From Parasponia andersonii (Eukaryota; Streptophyta; Magnoliopsida; Rosales; Cannabaceae), in NCBI GenBank assembly GCA_002914805.1, contig JXTB01000104.1, positions 406,479 to 470,478 of the forward strand: a DNA stretch of 64,000 bases, in the 5' to 3' direction. This document shows, piece after piece, positions 10,192 through 22,754 of the stretch. The notes below the pieces were generated by a model. That model saw nothing but the letters and a program-made list of their open reading frames with translations, had not been told where the DNA came from and did no database searches. Position 1 is the first letter of the stretch. Each line of letters begins with the position of its first letter. Position numbers and translations under genes: made by a program.

Positions 10192-12753
10192 ATGAATCCC
10201 AAACAGGGCCGCTTCAAGAGAAAGCCCAAACCCAAACTGCCCCAACCATTACAAAGGGACACCATCTCACAAATGGCTTCCACACTGTGTTGCAGAGCCA
10301 GGGCTTCACTCATTTTCTCCTCCTCTACCTCAACGATACGACGTCGTTTGCCCCTCATTGGGGCGTTCTGCATGCTTAGCTTCGGCCTCTCTAATCTCTC
10401 TCCCTCCATATCTTCCCCCTTCTCCTTCAAAACGGGTTGTGCTCAGTCTCTCCGTTTTGCCCCTCTCTTAAAGTACAGTACCCACTTCTTCTTCTTCTTT
10501 CTCTTCGTGGATTCTTAATTTCAAGTTCATTTTCTTTTAATCTTAATGGGTTCTTTTGTATGTTAATTGTGGTTTAGATCAAAGTTTGGTACCCAAACAC
10601 CAGCTAAGAGCTCTAGTTCAATCAGAATGGAAAGTGGTGGCAACACTGTGCCCAGCATCGTCGTCTACGTTACTGTGCCCAACAAAGAAGAAGGTTCGTC
10701 TATGTCAAATTTTCTCCGTACTGGGTTTTCTTTATTATTTTGGAAGAGAATTATTTTCCTGGAGTCTTGTGTAATGTGGTTGATCTGTATGTTTCAAATT
10801 GTAATATATATATATATTGGTATAAGTTTTGGATTGGAGCTATTTTTCCTTATGTTTGAGTGTTCTGTGTTCTTTTTTTTCAGTTGACTGTAGTTTCCTG
10901 TTCTATACTATAAATATCAAGTTTATAGTACAGAAAGAACTATACGATAAATTATTGGAAATTTTTGCAATATCTTATGTTGCGCATCCTTTAATTGTTG
11001 TATTGCAGTAGTATTCATTAATTAGATTTCATAATTTATTCACTTAATGGTTGCACTGGGATTTTGTATCGTAATTTTTTAAGATCTTCAGTGGCAATGC
11101 AGACTCGCTCTATACCAACTAATAAGTACTTCGCCAGTTTGCCCAATACCAACAGGAAACCAAAATGTCAGAGGAGCTGAAGCTATAATTACTTGTTTTA
11201 ACCTCTTTACACTGTCACCTGATTTTCGTTGTTACAGACTTTTTTGACTTGTATAATGCTCAAAATTCATGCGTATTGTGGAATTATTGACACAGCATAC
11301 CTTAATGGCTAGAATCCAAATTGTTGATAACTGCATAGCAGCATGCGACATAATGCAGTGCTGTTTTTTAGCTTATCAGTCATCATACTTGGAAATGTGT
11401 TGCCAGTTTTAGTTTCTTCCACTTTTCCCATTTAAGAAGAAATACAAACAAGAAGAAGAAGCAATTACTGAGTTTAGTTGGAAAATGTAATGTATTAAGC
11501 TTCTTGAATAATTTTTTTGATAATTCACAATCTTTTTTGCAGGAAAGAAGTTGGCTGAAAGCATAGTTAAAGAAAAACTTGCAGCATGTGTTAACCGAGT
11601 TCCAGGTATGAGCTTGATATTGTTTCAAAATTTATTGATAGGTGCTAGCTTTTATGATAAACAAGCTTTCTGTAATTTCTTATTTTGCTTATACTTCCTT
11701 TTTTCAAATGAGGTTAGTCGGGAATATGATGGTTTACGATAAATTACCTGATTTCTTATTTTGCCTATACTTCCTTTTTTCAAATGAGGATAGCTGGGAG
11801 TGGGATATTGATATGTTGCTTCGCTTATTCTTTAGCTTTAGTTGCAATAACAATCATGGAACTCATATTTGTTGCAATGTTGTGTGCCCATTTACAGTTT
11901 CATCCACTCTGCTCATTTTTTCTTTGAATGTACTATCTGGAAGTTATAATATTCAACTTGGTATCACTTATTATTCTTAGATTCCACCAACATTCAAGTT
12001 TGACTGACTCTAGTGTGTGATGAACTTTGTGAACACAGGTATTGAATCAGTCTACCAGTGGGAAGGAAAGGTATGATTCATATGAATCAGTTTTGCCATC
12101 TAAACATAGACAATGCCATTGGAAAAAAAAAAAAAAAAAAAATTCCTGGTCCGTTGTTATTTTGTACCAGGATGGATGGTTCACATGCTAACTTGTGCAT
12201 TATAAAAGCCTATTTACACTAGGCTACTAGTAGAAGTAAACAATGAACTACATAGAAAACTTCTATTCTTGCTTAATTTTCTGTGTTTTGCTAAAATTAA
12301 AACAGGTCCAGACTGATTCTGAAGAACTTCTTATCATCAAGACTAGACAATCCCTTTTGGAAGCTTTGACGAAGCATGTCGAGGAAAACCATCCATATGA
12401 GTAAGCCCAAAGCTTTTTTGTTGCACTGTTATTTTTAATGTATGCTTTGCAAATTCCCAAGTTCCCTTAGAAATATGATCCACAAAATGGACGAACAAAA
12501 CTTGTTTTCTGCTTAAGAGTGTGCGAACAAATTCCAGTTGATAATTTTTCCGTTTCCAACATTACCTGATAACTGAAATTGGAGATCCACTCTGAATCGG
12601 AGAAACAGAATCTTGACCAAGAGATTTATCTTTCAGTCACCTTTCTGAGTTTGTATTTTATTTGGTTTCAGTGTCCCAGAAGTCATTGCTCTGCCGATCA
12701 ATGGGGGAAGTACGCCCTACCTAGAATGGATCAAAAATAGCACGAGAGACTGA
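10192..12753 (+). CDS. CUTA: CutA1 divalent-cation tolerance protein, probably plastid-targeted
   Basis: Six exons splice in frame: 10273-10472, 10578-10693, 11543-11605, 12039-12070, 12306-12400 and 12672-12753. All introns are GT-AG. Starting at ATG 10273 (protein begins MASTLCCRAR) the product is 195 residues; an in-frame upstream ATG at 10192 would give 222. The first 80 or so residues are rich in Ser and Arg and look like a transit peptide. The rest is a full CutA domain: PSIVVYVTVPNKEEGKKLAE, then KLAACVNRVPG, YQWEGKVQTDSEELLIIKT and the C-terminal VPEVIALPI..YLEWI. CutA proteins form stable trimers with a ferredoxin-like fold; the plant protein binds copper in vitro and is plastid-located in Arabidopsis. 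Its physiological role is still uncertain. A polyadenylation-like AATAAA lies at 12876. The exon 1 donor (AA/GTACAG) is weak but is the one that keeps phase. Confidence 0.93.
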
Positions 12754-14561
12754 TTTTCCCAAAGCTTATAAAAGAGTTCATGTAAATACGGGTTTGCTGT
12801 GAGTGTAGTTGGGAGTTTCGTGCTGATATGCTCTCTTTCTTTCTCACTGTGTTCGTCCATGCTGGGAACAGCTGAAATAAAAGTTGATGTATCTATAATC
12901 TAGTGTTGCGTTTGGATCCTGTGTTGTTTACTTTGTAATATAGTTCAAACACCGTTTGCCATGACAACATTAGAATTTGCTCAGATTTCTAGTATCTTGT
13001 TTTCTTGACTTGGTATATCGTTAATATAGTTATACTATTTCGAGAAAAGATACCATATGTGGTGATGTCCTGGTTATATTTTGTCAATTGTAAAAGATGC
13101 AACTGTTCAATTTTCAGCTCTCTAATATCATAACATTTGCAATTAGAAAATACTAAATATCCACTTCTTTTAAAATTTATAATTCGAGTGGCGTGGCACT
13201 TAATAATTGGGGTTAAAAGACCGTACATTAAATAATACTAAATAATTTTATAATACTTTCAGATGTGTTGCTTGCATTGCTCTTTATATCGAATTCGCAT
13301 CAGATCATAAATGGTTGAGATTGAATGCGTCCACATGGAACTCACGTAAATTCACATGGTTTAGAACATGACAAGATCTTTGCTTCCTTTTTGCCTTGTG
13401 GTGCCTCTTTTTTTTTTCCCTTGTTTTATTATTCTTATGCTGAACCCTTTCTGGTACGCCAATAAAGTGTAAATAAGTAATTTGCGGCAAACCTTTATCT
13501 GAAATGAACAGTCTGTGTAATTGATTTGTTCCTATATTTATCTCTTTTAAAACATAATAATAAAAAAAAAAAGCCAAGCTCCTATACTTTTAATTGATTC
13601 CTATGTTCTAAAAAGATAAGCTCAATAATTATTGCTAACTAAAAGCGGTCGAAAAAAATTTCTTCCTTGGTTCAAGAGTATAAAAACTAGTGATACAAAG
13701 TTGGGCACACTTGAGTTTTAGTAATAAATTCAGTAAATTATTAACTTATTGTAATTGCAGCAAATTCAGAAAATTTCTCGGCCAAAAATATATATAGGTA
13801 AAAAGGAATACCTGTTGAATTGGTTCCATATCTATATGTAAATATATATATATATATATATATATATAAGATTGTTATAGCACAAATTAATCAATTCATT
13901 CAGGCATGTCACTTCTAAAATACAATACGGTACGAGCATAGGGAAGTGAAAATGGGCCACGTACACATTTACCAAGTAAAGCCATTTGGATTATTAATTT
14001 GTTATTGTGACAAATAATCTAGAGTCTAATATTACGAAGAACCAAAGAAAAAGACTAAATCTTGATACTCAATTCGTCTTGGCTTGGGGGGGCCTCAACA
14101 CAACCAAAATAATATCACTGAGAGAGAGGGAAAGGGAGAGAGACCACATGACGCTATCAGCTAAAAGAACTTACGGTAGAAGTGAAATTTAGTGACCAGA
14201 GAATCGCATATTTTACAGCTAAAAAGATCGTCCTAGAAGCTCGTCGTATAAGTGTTTCAATTTCTAACCGATGCAAACTGTCCGGTAATGCTCGTTAGTT
14301 TTTACGACTCGTAATTTTCTGAACCATGAGATATCGTTATGCAAAAAACTAAATAGAAATTTAGTTCATAAAATAGCTTTTCTATCAAATTCCACCATTA
14401 CACATCAGCAAATAGATTTAAGAACATGTTTGGTCCGAATATAGAGCATCACGTTAAAGGTTGACACCCAATTTACAAGACTAACACACTTCTTACAATC
14501 AGCACAATAAATGCCATTCCTTTTTCCAGAAGAATAGGATTGGTCAAACTTATACAGGCTA
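12754..14561. other. intergenic spacer between convergent CutA and 14-3-3 genes
   Basis: It holds the 3' UTRs of the two convergent genes and AT-rich DNA. An (AT)n run lies at 13841-13868 and a GA-rich patch (GAGAGAGAGGGAAAGGGAGAG) near 14121. No gene was recognised. Confidence 0.7.
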
Positions 14562-17018
14562 CTATGGCTCATCTAACTGGTCCTGCATGAAAACCAACAT
14601 AAATTTATTACTTTCTTCCTCAATCAAATTTTATAGATAATATGGTACAATATAGTTACACTTTTAAGTGCACCTAAACAATATAGTTACACTTTTTAAG
14701 TGCTGAAGTGCACTTGAGAAAGAGAAAGGTGAAATTTCCACTGACCTGCACATCGGAAGTCCAAAGGGTGAGGTTGTCCCTTAAGAGTTGCATGATGAGA
14801 GTGCTGTCCTTGTACGATTCTTCTCCCAAAGTGTCTAACTCAGCAATGGCTTCCTCAAATGCCTTAATCAAAGTACAATAAAGAAACTTACTGGACGATC
14901 AAGAAATTCGGTAAGTGTAGTGTCATATAGTGACTAGAATTTAGAAGGAGATAAATTCGAAGAAAAGACACGGCTAAAGCCACATATCTCCAAGGTGAGA
15001 CTGACAGCAACGAAAGACAAGCATAGCTGAAACCTAAGTTTTGTGACAGAACATTCAATCTTTTACATCTTTGAAGAACAGCAAGTAATTATTACTGACA
15101 CCTAGGATATGGCATGTTACGCTAGTTATGTAAGAACAGCAAGGACCACAATGGATCTAACTGGCCCAATCAATGACTTGAAAATTCAGTCATTTAAAAA
15201 CCACGATAATCAAGAGAAAGTATAAATAAGTATCTACCAAACAGTCTAAAAAATGTAAACAGTATTTACCAACCCAAAAATCCATCTCAAGAGATGCATG
15301 TTCAAAGAGGACTGGGGATCAGAGAATTGTAGACACTAGAGACCACTCCCATCATTATTCAACCAATCAGCTACACACAAAATAAGAATACTTCTACTTC
15401 TTATTTCCTTAAAAATATAAAAAATAATTACTTGCACACATACGAGAAGCTAGTACTTAGTAATGCTTGGACCAGAAACCTAAATGAAAAATTCTGATTA
15501 GCAATTTACTGTATATTCAGCCATTGATTTACTGTATGGTAATTAACAATCCATACTTCCAATGATTTCATGAGGATCAACATGATGTCATAAAATAAAG
15601 CAAAGCATGAGTATACCAGCCTGAGACAACCAACAAGAGTGACAGTTTATTATTTATTACAACCCCAAGACTCCATTTACCTTATATAAGCACGCATGAA
15701 AACAGGAGTTACCAAAAGCAATAAAGATTATTACCATTAGTTTATGAATATCTCGCTAATAGCAGAGTTTGTCTAACCTCCTTCAGTCAAAACAACCCAA
15801 TGCAATACATACTGTGCATATGATGATTGGATCCTAAAAATAAACCGAGCCCAAATTCTACAATAAATGAAAAAGCACAAAGAAGGTAGGCAGAGAGCGA
15901 GCCACCAAAGAAATTGTTGCACCAATCCTCTCATGTCTCAATCTTGCTGTAGCCGAGTCATATACAATTAATAAAAACATTGGAACTGTACCAGATATTT
16001 TAAAGAATGCAATAAACTATAATATAAGATTCCATAACATTCCTGTTCAACCTTACTCAGTGGCCCAACGAAGCAAACATGTGAAATTATGAAAGCCAGA
16101 GAAAAAAAATAAAAAACAATAACAATAACAAATAATTTGGGTTTGAAAAAAAAAAAAAAAAAAAAACCTGTTTGGCCAAGCTGCAAGCTTTATCAGACTG
16201 ATTGAGAATCTCGTAATAGAACACTGAAAAATTGAGCGCTAGCCCCAATCGAATCGGATGCGTTGGTGCAAGATCCGCAAGCGCGATATCCTAGATCACG
16301 AAAAACATTATAACAATTACAACAATGGCCATCTTAACTAATCCGTATTATAATGTGAAAGTAAATAAGGAAAACAAAATTTTTTAATCAATTCTCATTC
16401 ATTTCCAGAAACATTTTCTTATTACGATTCGTTTCACTAAAAATTAGCACTCAATTCGAAATAATACCCAATAAATTCTAATCAATGCTAAGATCATCAC
16501 AATTCAATTCATTGGAAAAAAAAACCCTAAATTGAAGGGATGGCCAGGAAATATACCTGAGCAGCCTTGTAAGCGACCATGGTGTCTTCGGCGGCGGCTT
16601 TGCGCTCGTCGCCGACCTTGAACTCGGCCAAGTAGCGGTGGTAATCGCCTTTCATCTTGAAATAGAAGACCTTGGACTCGGAGGCGGAGGCGGAGGGGAT
16701 GAGGTTGGTGTCCATGAGCCTGAGGATGCTGGCGCAGACCTCAGAGAGCTCGGACTCGACCTTGGATCTGTAGTCCTTGACGAGTACGACGTGGTCGTCG
16801 TTCTTGCGGCCCTCCTCCTTCTGCTCGATGGAGGAGACGATGCGCCAGGCGGCGCGGAGCGAGCCGATGNNGACGGTGAGCTCGGTGGCGGGGGTGGAGG
16901 ACACCACCAGCCTCTGCATGAACTGGACCATCTCCTCGTAGCGCTCGGCTTGCTCGGCGAGCTTCGCTAGGTACACGTACTGCTCTCTGCTTAGGTTTTC
17001 TGGAACAGTGGACGCCAT
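14562..17018 (-). CDS. 14-3-3 protein (GRF family), assembly-damaged in exon 1
   Basis: Four coding exons on the minus strand: 17018-16557, 16290-16168, 14862-14746 and 14582-14562, all GT-AG and all phase 0. The last exon encodes only DQLDEP and the stop. The visible product is 240 residues against about 252 for close relatives. Diagnostic segments: [18 protein letters not shown] at the N-terminus, the phosphopeptide groove residues in [34 protein letters not shown], and the ..[20 protein letters not shown] and [15 protein letters not shown] helices. 14-3-3 dimers bind phosphoserine/threonine motifs on client proteins in cytosol and nucleus, and act in kinase and transcription-factor signalling. 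The two Ns at 16870-16871 lie exactly where about 12 residues of a near-invariant helix should be, so the gap hides roughly 36 bases. The short acidic C-terminus resembles the TFT7-type subgroup; this is inferred. The 5' UTR contains a (GA)n run at about 17093-17109. Confidence 0.95.
16870..16871. other. two-N assembly gap inside the 14-3-3 coding exon
   Basis: The reading frame is kept across the Ns, but the flanking residues (ELTV before, IGSLRAAW after) are normally separated by about 13 residues. The gap is therefore shorter than the sequence it replaces. This is an assembly fault, not necessarily a mutation. Confidence 0.8.
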
Positions 17019-17349
17019 TGTTGTTTACTTCGATTTGTGCTCTGTAGAAAGTGTTTGAGAAAGAGAAGAAGAGAGAGATTGACTATAATTAGGAGAGAGA
17101 GAGAGAGAGTCGTGTGAGATTTGAGAGAATTTTATCGTTTGGAGCAGAATAAAAGGCTCTCATTAATTTATTAATTTCTCATTAAAGCTCTGATTCTTCT
17201 TTATTGAAAAGAAATTATAAAATTCTCAAAGTTTTTCTTTGGGTAAATATCTCCTCGGTCCCGATCTTTTCCCGGCTTACTCAAGTCCCCATTCTTTCTT
17301 TTTTTTTTTTTTTACTAGCGTTTGAGTCCTCAGATTTTGATTTTCATAA

Positions 17350-18083
17350 GTATTTGGTTGCTAAATAAAAATGAAAAAGGAAGAGGAATGAAATAAGAGC
17401 AGGAATTATTATTATGTTTGATTTATTATAGAATGGAATGAAATTAATATTATATAGATAAAAATACTTTTACTAGAAAATTAGTATAAAAATTGATTCA
17501 TTTATTTATTTTTGTATTTTTTGCATTATAAATTTTAGAAAAAAATAAAAATTTTAAAGATAGATATCTCATTTCTATTTTTTTATTATAAATTATAGTA
17601 AAAATTATATATTTATATATAGCATATGAGTGTATTAGATATTCTATAATTCGTTAAGAATTCTTTCTTTGTAGGGTTATATATTGGAGTACATGATTTC
17701 TTGAAAATAACACATCAAATCATACGGTTTGATGTGTTATTTTCTGAAATCATATAATAGTGTTTTGAGAATTTTATATTTATTTTAAATAAAAGTATTT
17801 TTTATTTTACGAGAAATTAATATTTTTGTATAATTATTCATACAGCATAATTATATATACTTGATATAACCCATTTAGGTGAGAGTAATTTAGGGCACTT
17901 AGATTGTGGGCTAGAATAGAAAGCTTTTTCAACCCATTTAGTTTAAATTTGGCTTTTCAACTATGTAACTAAATTATAATTGCCAATCTAATGAGCTTTA
18001 CTCTAATTCATGATCAAACCAAACACTAGAATAAACTTTCTTTAGGAATAACAATTCAATTCCATTCACCTCAACCATATACT
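17350..18083. mobile_element. insertion nested in the left inverted repeat, with central hairpin
   Basis: This segment is absent from the matching right arm, so it is a later insertion. Near its midpoint two arms (17693-17719 and 17728-17753) form an almost perfect inverted repeat of about 26 bases around an 8-base loop (TCATACGG). The ends carry phrases such as TATTTGGTTG and GAATGGAATG common in plant MITEs. No coding sequence is present. Confidence 0.45.
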
Positions 18084-20320
18084 ACCTTAGTCCCTTAGGT
18101 TTTTTTCTGTCAAAAGAGCGTTAAATGACAAGTGTTATGCATGTGTGACTGTAATAAGAGTAAAAGAGTCCAACCTTTGGGGGAAAAAAGACAGATTAGT
18201 TCTTCAGCCACCAAGAGGGTAGACAAGAATGGCAGAAGTTATGATATCGTTAATTTAGCTCAAATTTCAACTTCAATCTTTGTTCTTCTCTTTTGTAGTT
18301 CTACGGATGAGGTAAATTTGATAATTTTTTTAGATTTTGGCCGAAATTAGGTTAGGATTTCTTTCCATTACCTTTGTCTTATTTCTTTGAAGGGCTTTGC
18401 ATAATATTTTTTGAAGATGATATGATCCAATGCTTATCCTCTTCCATAATATGATTGTTAACTATTGACAACCCAAGAGAGATGGTGAATTGAGTTTTAA
18501 ACGTTTTGAGAAACTTTTCAACTATTTAAAACCACAAACCACTATTTTAAAACTTTTAAGCTAAATCAACAATAATACCAAATATATAGTAATAATAGCA
18601 AGTATATTAAGTACACTAAATATTACACACTCAATTACATAGCTTGCAATAAAGTAAAGAGTACAGGGATAGAGAAAATACAAACTTAGTTTTTACGAAG
18701 TTCGACAAATACAATAGTTTACCTACATCCCCAACCCTTGGCAACTTGCTTTAAGCTTCTACTATTCAGATCAAAATTGTAGGCTTAACTGACCTTGTAC
18801 AAACGGAGTGAATTCTTCTTATGCTCACCCAATGTTTATAATAATCTTAAATCCGGCTCTATCACGCTTAACTACGGATTTTTTTTACTCCAATATCAAT
18901 CTTCACCTATACGAATTGTTTAAACAATGGTGTTAATCTCATCAACTCACGAGTTATTTAGACCCCAATGTCGACCTCATCTATACTCGAGTTATTTAGA
19001 CTTTTGTGGCAATCTCACTTATACACGGTTGTTTATGACTCTGGTGCCAACCATATCTCATACTCAATAGTTTTTCAATATAAGAGTGAACACACTCACA
19101 AATTCTCATCACAAAATAATGAATACAATTTTGGTTTAGGAGATTTGAGAACTATACACAACGAATGCTCTAAGATTAGCTCAAAAGGTTTTGAAAGTTA
19201 ATTTAATATAAAAATATATTTTTGCACTTTGAAAATAGTTGAATGACAATTTAAGTTTGTACAAAGTCTTTTTCAAGTGTCAAAATAGATTCTATTTATA
19301 AACTTGATTGAAAACTAGCTATTTATAACCGTTAGATACACTTTCTGCCATTTCGATAGACCAAAAATTCTAGCCGTTGGTAATGCTTTTTTAACGGTAG
19401 AACTTTAACGGTAATATTTTTGTCGCTACCATTTTTGGTAGACTGGTAGAATATTTGGTAGACCGAAAACTCTACTTTTTTTGACAGTTTTAGCATTTGG
19501 CTATTTTTTAGATATTGACAGTTTTTAGTGTTTTTCAAAAACTTACTTCTAAATTTATTTTAAACACTTTAAAGATATTAGAAATCAATTTAAAATTAGT
19601 ATTTTGGCTATTGCAAATTAGTTTTAGTTTCACAAAGATATTTAACAATAATTTAGAAAGTATTCATACCGAAACATATTCTAGTTTGCGAATAAAAAAT
19701 CTCATATATTAAATAATTATGATTTCAAATATATAAGTAACTTGTTTAAACTTAAAAAATCATATTTTGAAGAATATTTTGTCCATTAAAAAATATTATT
19801 TTCTATTTTCAAAATTCTATAATAAAATAATTATTTTAAGTTTAAGATAGTTTGAAAACTCTTTTTGAAAAGTATTAGCCAATGGAAAGAGAATTTTATA
19901 TGCAGTGAACTAAATCAACTACAAGACTAAATATGAATATTCCTCATCTAAGCAAGGTCTTGTATCTTGATTGTCTATCTTCGAGCTCGATTCTGATAAC
20001 TCTAATATGTATCCATCTTCAAATTTGATTCATTGATTAACTTGAGTTAGAATTTTTAAAACTATTTTATTACACAATCAAATTAAATCATTAGTACTAA
20101 ATTAAATATTTATTATCTTCAAAATTTAAAAAAAAAAAAAAAAAAAAAAGGTAAAATTGTAACCTCAATTTCTCAATCATGGTAAATTTTGAATGATGAT
20201 ACGGAGGCAAATATTTTACCTCTCTTTTTCTCCTTCCCTCTCTCCTCGCCAAAATTTTTAAACTCGCTCCATACTGGGAACTTTTGGGATAAGTTATTTT
20301 CGCTCTGTATCGAAAACTTT

Positions 20321-20414
20321 TGGGATGACTCATTTTCGATCACTTTTAGTTTTGGAGCTTGGAATTTTGGGATGACTCATTTTCGATCACTTTTAGTTTT
20401 GGAGCTTGGAATTT
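20321..20414. repeat. 47-bp tandem duplication
   Basis: The segment starting TGGGATGACTCATTTTCGAT at 20321 repeats without visible change at 20368 and is followed by an (AT)n microsatellite at 20427-20470. Confidence 0.9.
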
Positions 20415-20423
20415 GGAAATTTA

Positions 20424-20426
<3 letters not shown>

Positions 20427-20470
<44 letters not shown>
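20427..20470. repeat. (AT)n microsatellite
   Basis: An uninterrupted alternating AT run of about 44 bases. Confidence 0.95.
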
Positions 20471-20473
<3 letters not shown>

Positions 20474-21083
20474 CATGCTACTCGCTCCTTTTCTAAGCTT
20501 TGAATTCTCTAATTCAATTCAAGCCTCTTATGCTCTGAATTAGATCATGAATTATTTGCCTACACCTCTCGCACATTGGAGGGTCAATCCATACAATGTA
20601 GCCGCGCCCACTATTTTGTTGTATTTAAAAAAATAAAATAATATAGCACAGTTGATAAAAAAAAAATCAGATCTTACCCTTTGATTGCGGCACACCATAA
20701 ACCTTCTACATTGATTTAAATCAGTCCAAGATGTCTTGATTTCAACTTGAAACCCACACCTGTAAATAGAATCCTCCATTTTTGTCTAAGGTCAACTTTA
20801 ATGGGAGACGGGGGTTGTTGCTCTCTTTTATCCCCTAAAAGGTCGATTCTTTTACTCTTGCTATATTTAGTACTCTTTTTGACGGAAGAGAGTCTAAGGG
20901 ACTAACGTGTTATGAAAATTAAAGTTTGGGGCTTTAAATGCTAGAAAAAAAAATAAGGACTTAAGTGAGCCGTCTAGGAAAGAATGGGGACGCCAAGTGA
21001 TATTTACCCTTTTTTTCCCCTTCGAGTAATAAAATATTACGAAAGCTTATATGTTATTTATTTGAATAACTACAAAATCATAC

Positions 21084-21800
21084 TGATGATGGAGGTTTTG
21101 TCAATAATAAATTTAGAAAAAATTACGAGATGTGGTTTGTGTGAAAAGGGTTATTAATCAAAACAAATAAAGAGGCAAAGATTTTATAATGGTTCAGCTC
21201 CTAAAAAGATGAGCTTACGTCTATTGTTTTTCACTATTTTCTTGAGAATTACAAGAACTCAAAATTACAATGTATTGACCGGAAAGAAGAAGAAAACACT
21301 CTCAAGAATTCCTCAGCCTCCCAGATCAGAAAAAGTCCTAGATCCCCTCATCGAAATATTGAACTCCCTTTATATAGATGAAGGTAGCTCAATATTCCCA
21401 ATTGTGAGAATAGGTAATTGTACAATCGGGTAATACAATTTGAGTAACAATATAATTGGGTAATCACTTAAAACGGGTAACTGATCGAACTTGAAAGAGA
21501 AACTTTTGTTTTCCTTTCCTTGTAGGTTACCCGTTTGATGAAGCATAGACTAGTTCCCTTTTCATTCTGGTCGCACATAACCTATTCAGAGGAGGTCGTA
21601 CGTAACTTACGTAGTAGAGGTCGCATACAACCCTTTCGGATGAAGTCGCACTTAATCTTATGCGATGGAGGTCGCATGCAACCCTTTCGGATAAAGTCAC
21701 ACTTAATCTTATGCGGTGGAGGTCGCATGTAACCCTTTCGGATGAGGTCGTACTTAATCTTACTCATGGGACCTGACATAGAATTTTAGACCGCACAACA
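21084..21800 (-). repeat. 3' LTR of the gypsy element
   Basis: On the minus strand it runs from TGTTGTGCGG to CCTCCATCATCA. It holds three copies of a 51-bp subrepeat (around 21617-21775; each with CGCATACAACCCTTTCGGAT or similar), whereas the other LTR has two. This accounts for their length difference. Its outer end carries three extra bases (TGA on the plus strand) between the target duplication and the part shared with the other LTR. Confidence 0.92.
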
Positions 21801-21815
21801 ATTGCCCCCCAACTC
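21801..21815 (-). other. polypurine tract before the 3' LTR
   Basis: On the minus strand, GGAGTTGGGGGGCAAT lies directly before the TGTTGTG start of the 3' LTR, the position of the plus-strand primer in LTR elements. Confidence 0.75.
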
Positions 21816-22754
21816 CATTAGTTCTTCAGGATAAAATGGAGCTTCCTTTTAATGTAAGAATGCGAATTTAAAAAATGCGACGTCAAGACTTAGACTTGAG
21901 ATCCTTGAAGAGTCGCCAGATCTCAAATCTCACATTTCTCAAGATCACGCGCACCTTTTTCTGACAGATGAAAATACGTGTCGCTTTTTCTAAGAAAAAT
22001 AGAAGAATTCGAGGAGACCCAAGGATATCGATAATGCCAACTGCCGTCTTTAAACCGAATCGTTTCAAATTTTGAAAGATACTGATTTAATTTCGAAAAA
22101 AATCAAATCCTGCGTGTACTTCGACCTTTACATCTGAAAATCAAATACCTTGATCTACGACTGTGATTTAGTGATGCTCAAGAAATAAATATCGAAAATC
22201 AATCCGCTTCTGCTTCTTCATTACACACTCTCATTTTCCATCATTCTGAAATCCCGAAGTATTTCAGAGCAAACCCTACAGCGCCGTTTCGTTTTTCAGC
22301 TCGCACAATTTCAGTATCTTCTCCGATAGAGTTCAGACCATATCTCAATCCTTCTGCTTTTGAAGAAAGGTTAGTACATTTCTTCTCTCCTATTGTTCTT
22401 CGTCTATTCTCAGAAAAAATTCAGTTTTTATTTATAGGAATTGAAACACATCCCATATTCGGACGAACTGGAATGAGAATTTTTCAGATCCCCTTTACCA
22501 GTTCATAGAATAGACTCTTTTTTCTAAATAATGGATAAAGACGAACTCGTGAAAGAGTTTCTAGAGTCTGATACCTTATTTATTTATTTTTTGACGAACT
22601 GCTCGATCAATTTTTATGAATCCATAGACCGTTAGAAAAAATTCGATGAGATTGCTCGCTAATACAATCTTAGGGTGAACCCCCAAAATTTACTAACATA
22701 TAGTGAAGATCCTTGATGCTCGCATAGGACTAAATCTATCCATATTTTTTTCAG

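Larger units (their letters stand above)
17241..21009. mobile_element. candidate element with about 240-bp terminal inverted repeats, left arm interrupted
   Basis: The right arm (20773-21009), read in reverse, begins GGGTAAATATCACTTGGCG. It matches the left side in two separate blocks, 17241-17349 (begins GGGTAAATATCTCCTCGG) and 18084-18235 (contains TTAGTCCCTTAGG and AGAGTAAAAGAGTC). The two left blocks are contiguous in the right arm, so about 734 bases (17350-18083) were inserted into the left arm. The interior (18.24-20.77 kb) encodes nothing recognisable. It could be one non-autonomous DNA transposon or two independent inverted copies of a repeat; no reliable target duplication was seen. 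Confidence 0.45.
17019..21078. other. AT-rich intergenic region dominated by non-coding repeats
   Basis: Between the 14-3-3 promoter and the gypsy element there is no recognisable gene. The region contains the long inverted-repeat pair described separately, a 47-bp tandem duplication (20321-20414), poly-A at 20129-20149 and an (AT)n run at 20427-20470. Confidence 0.7.

Noticed and set aside
13305..13577. 90-codon minus-strand frame between CutA and 14-3-3
   Set aside because: Low-complexity, Lys-rich text with no family resemblance, in an AT-rich spacer.
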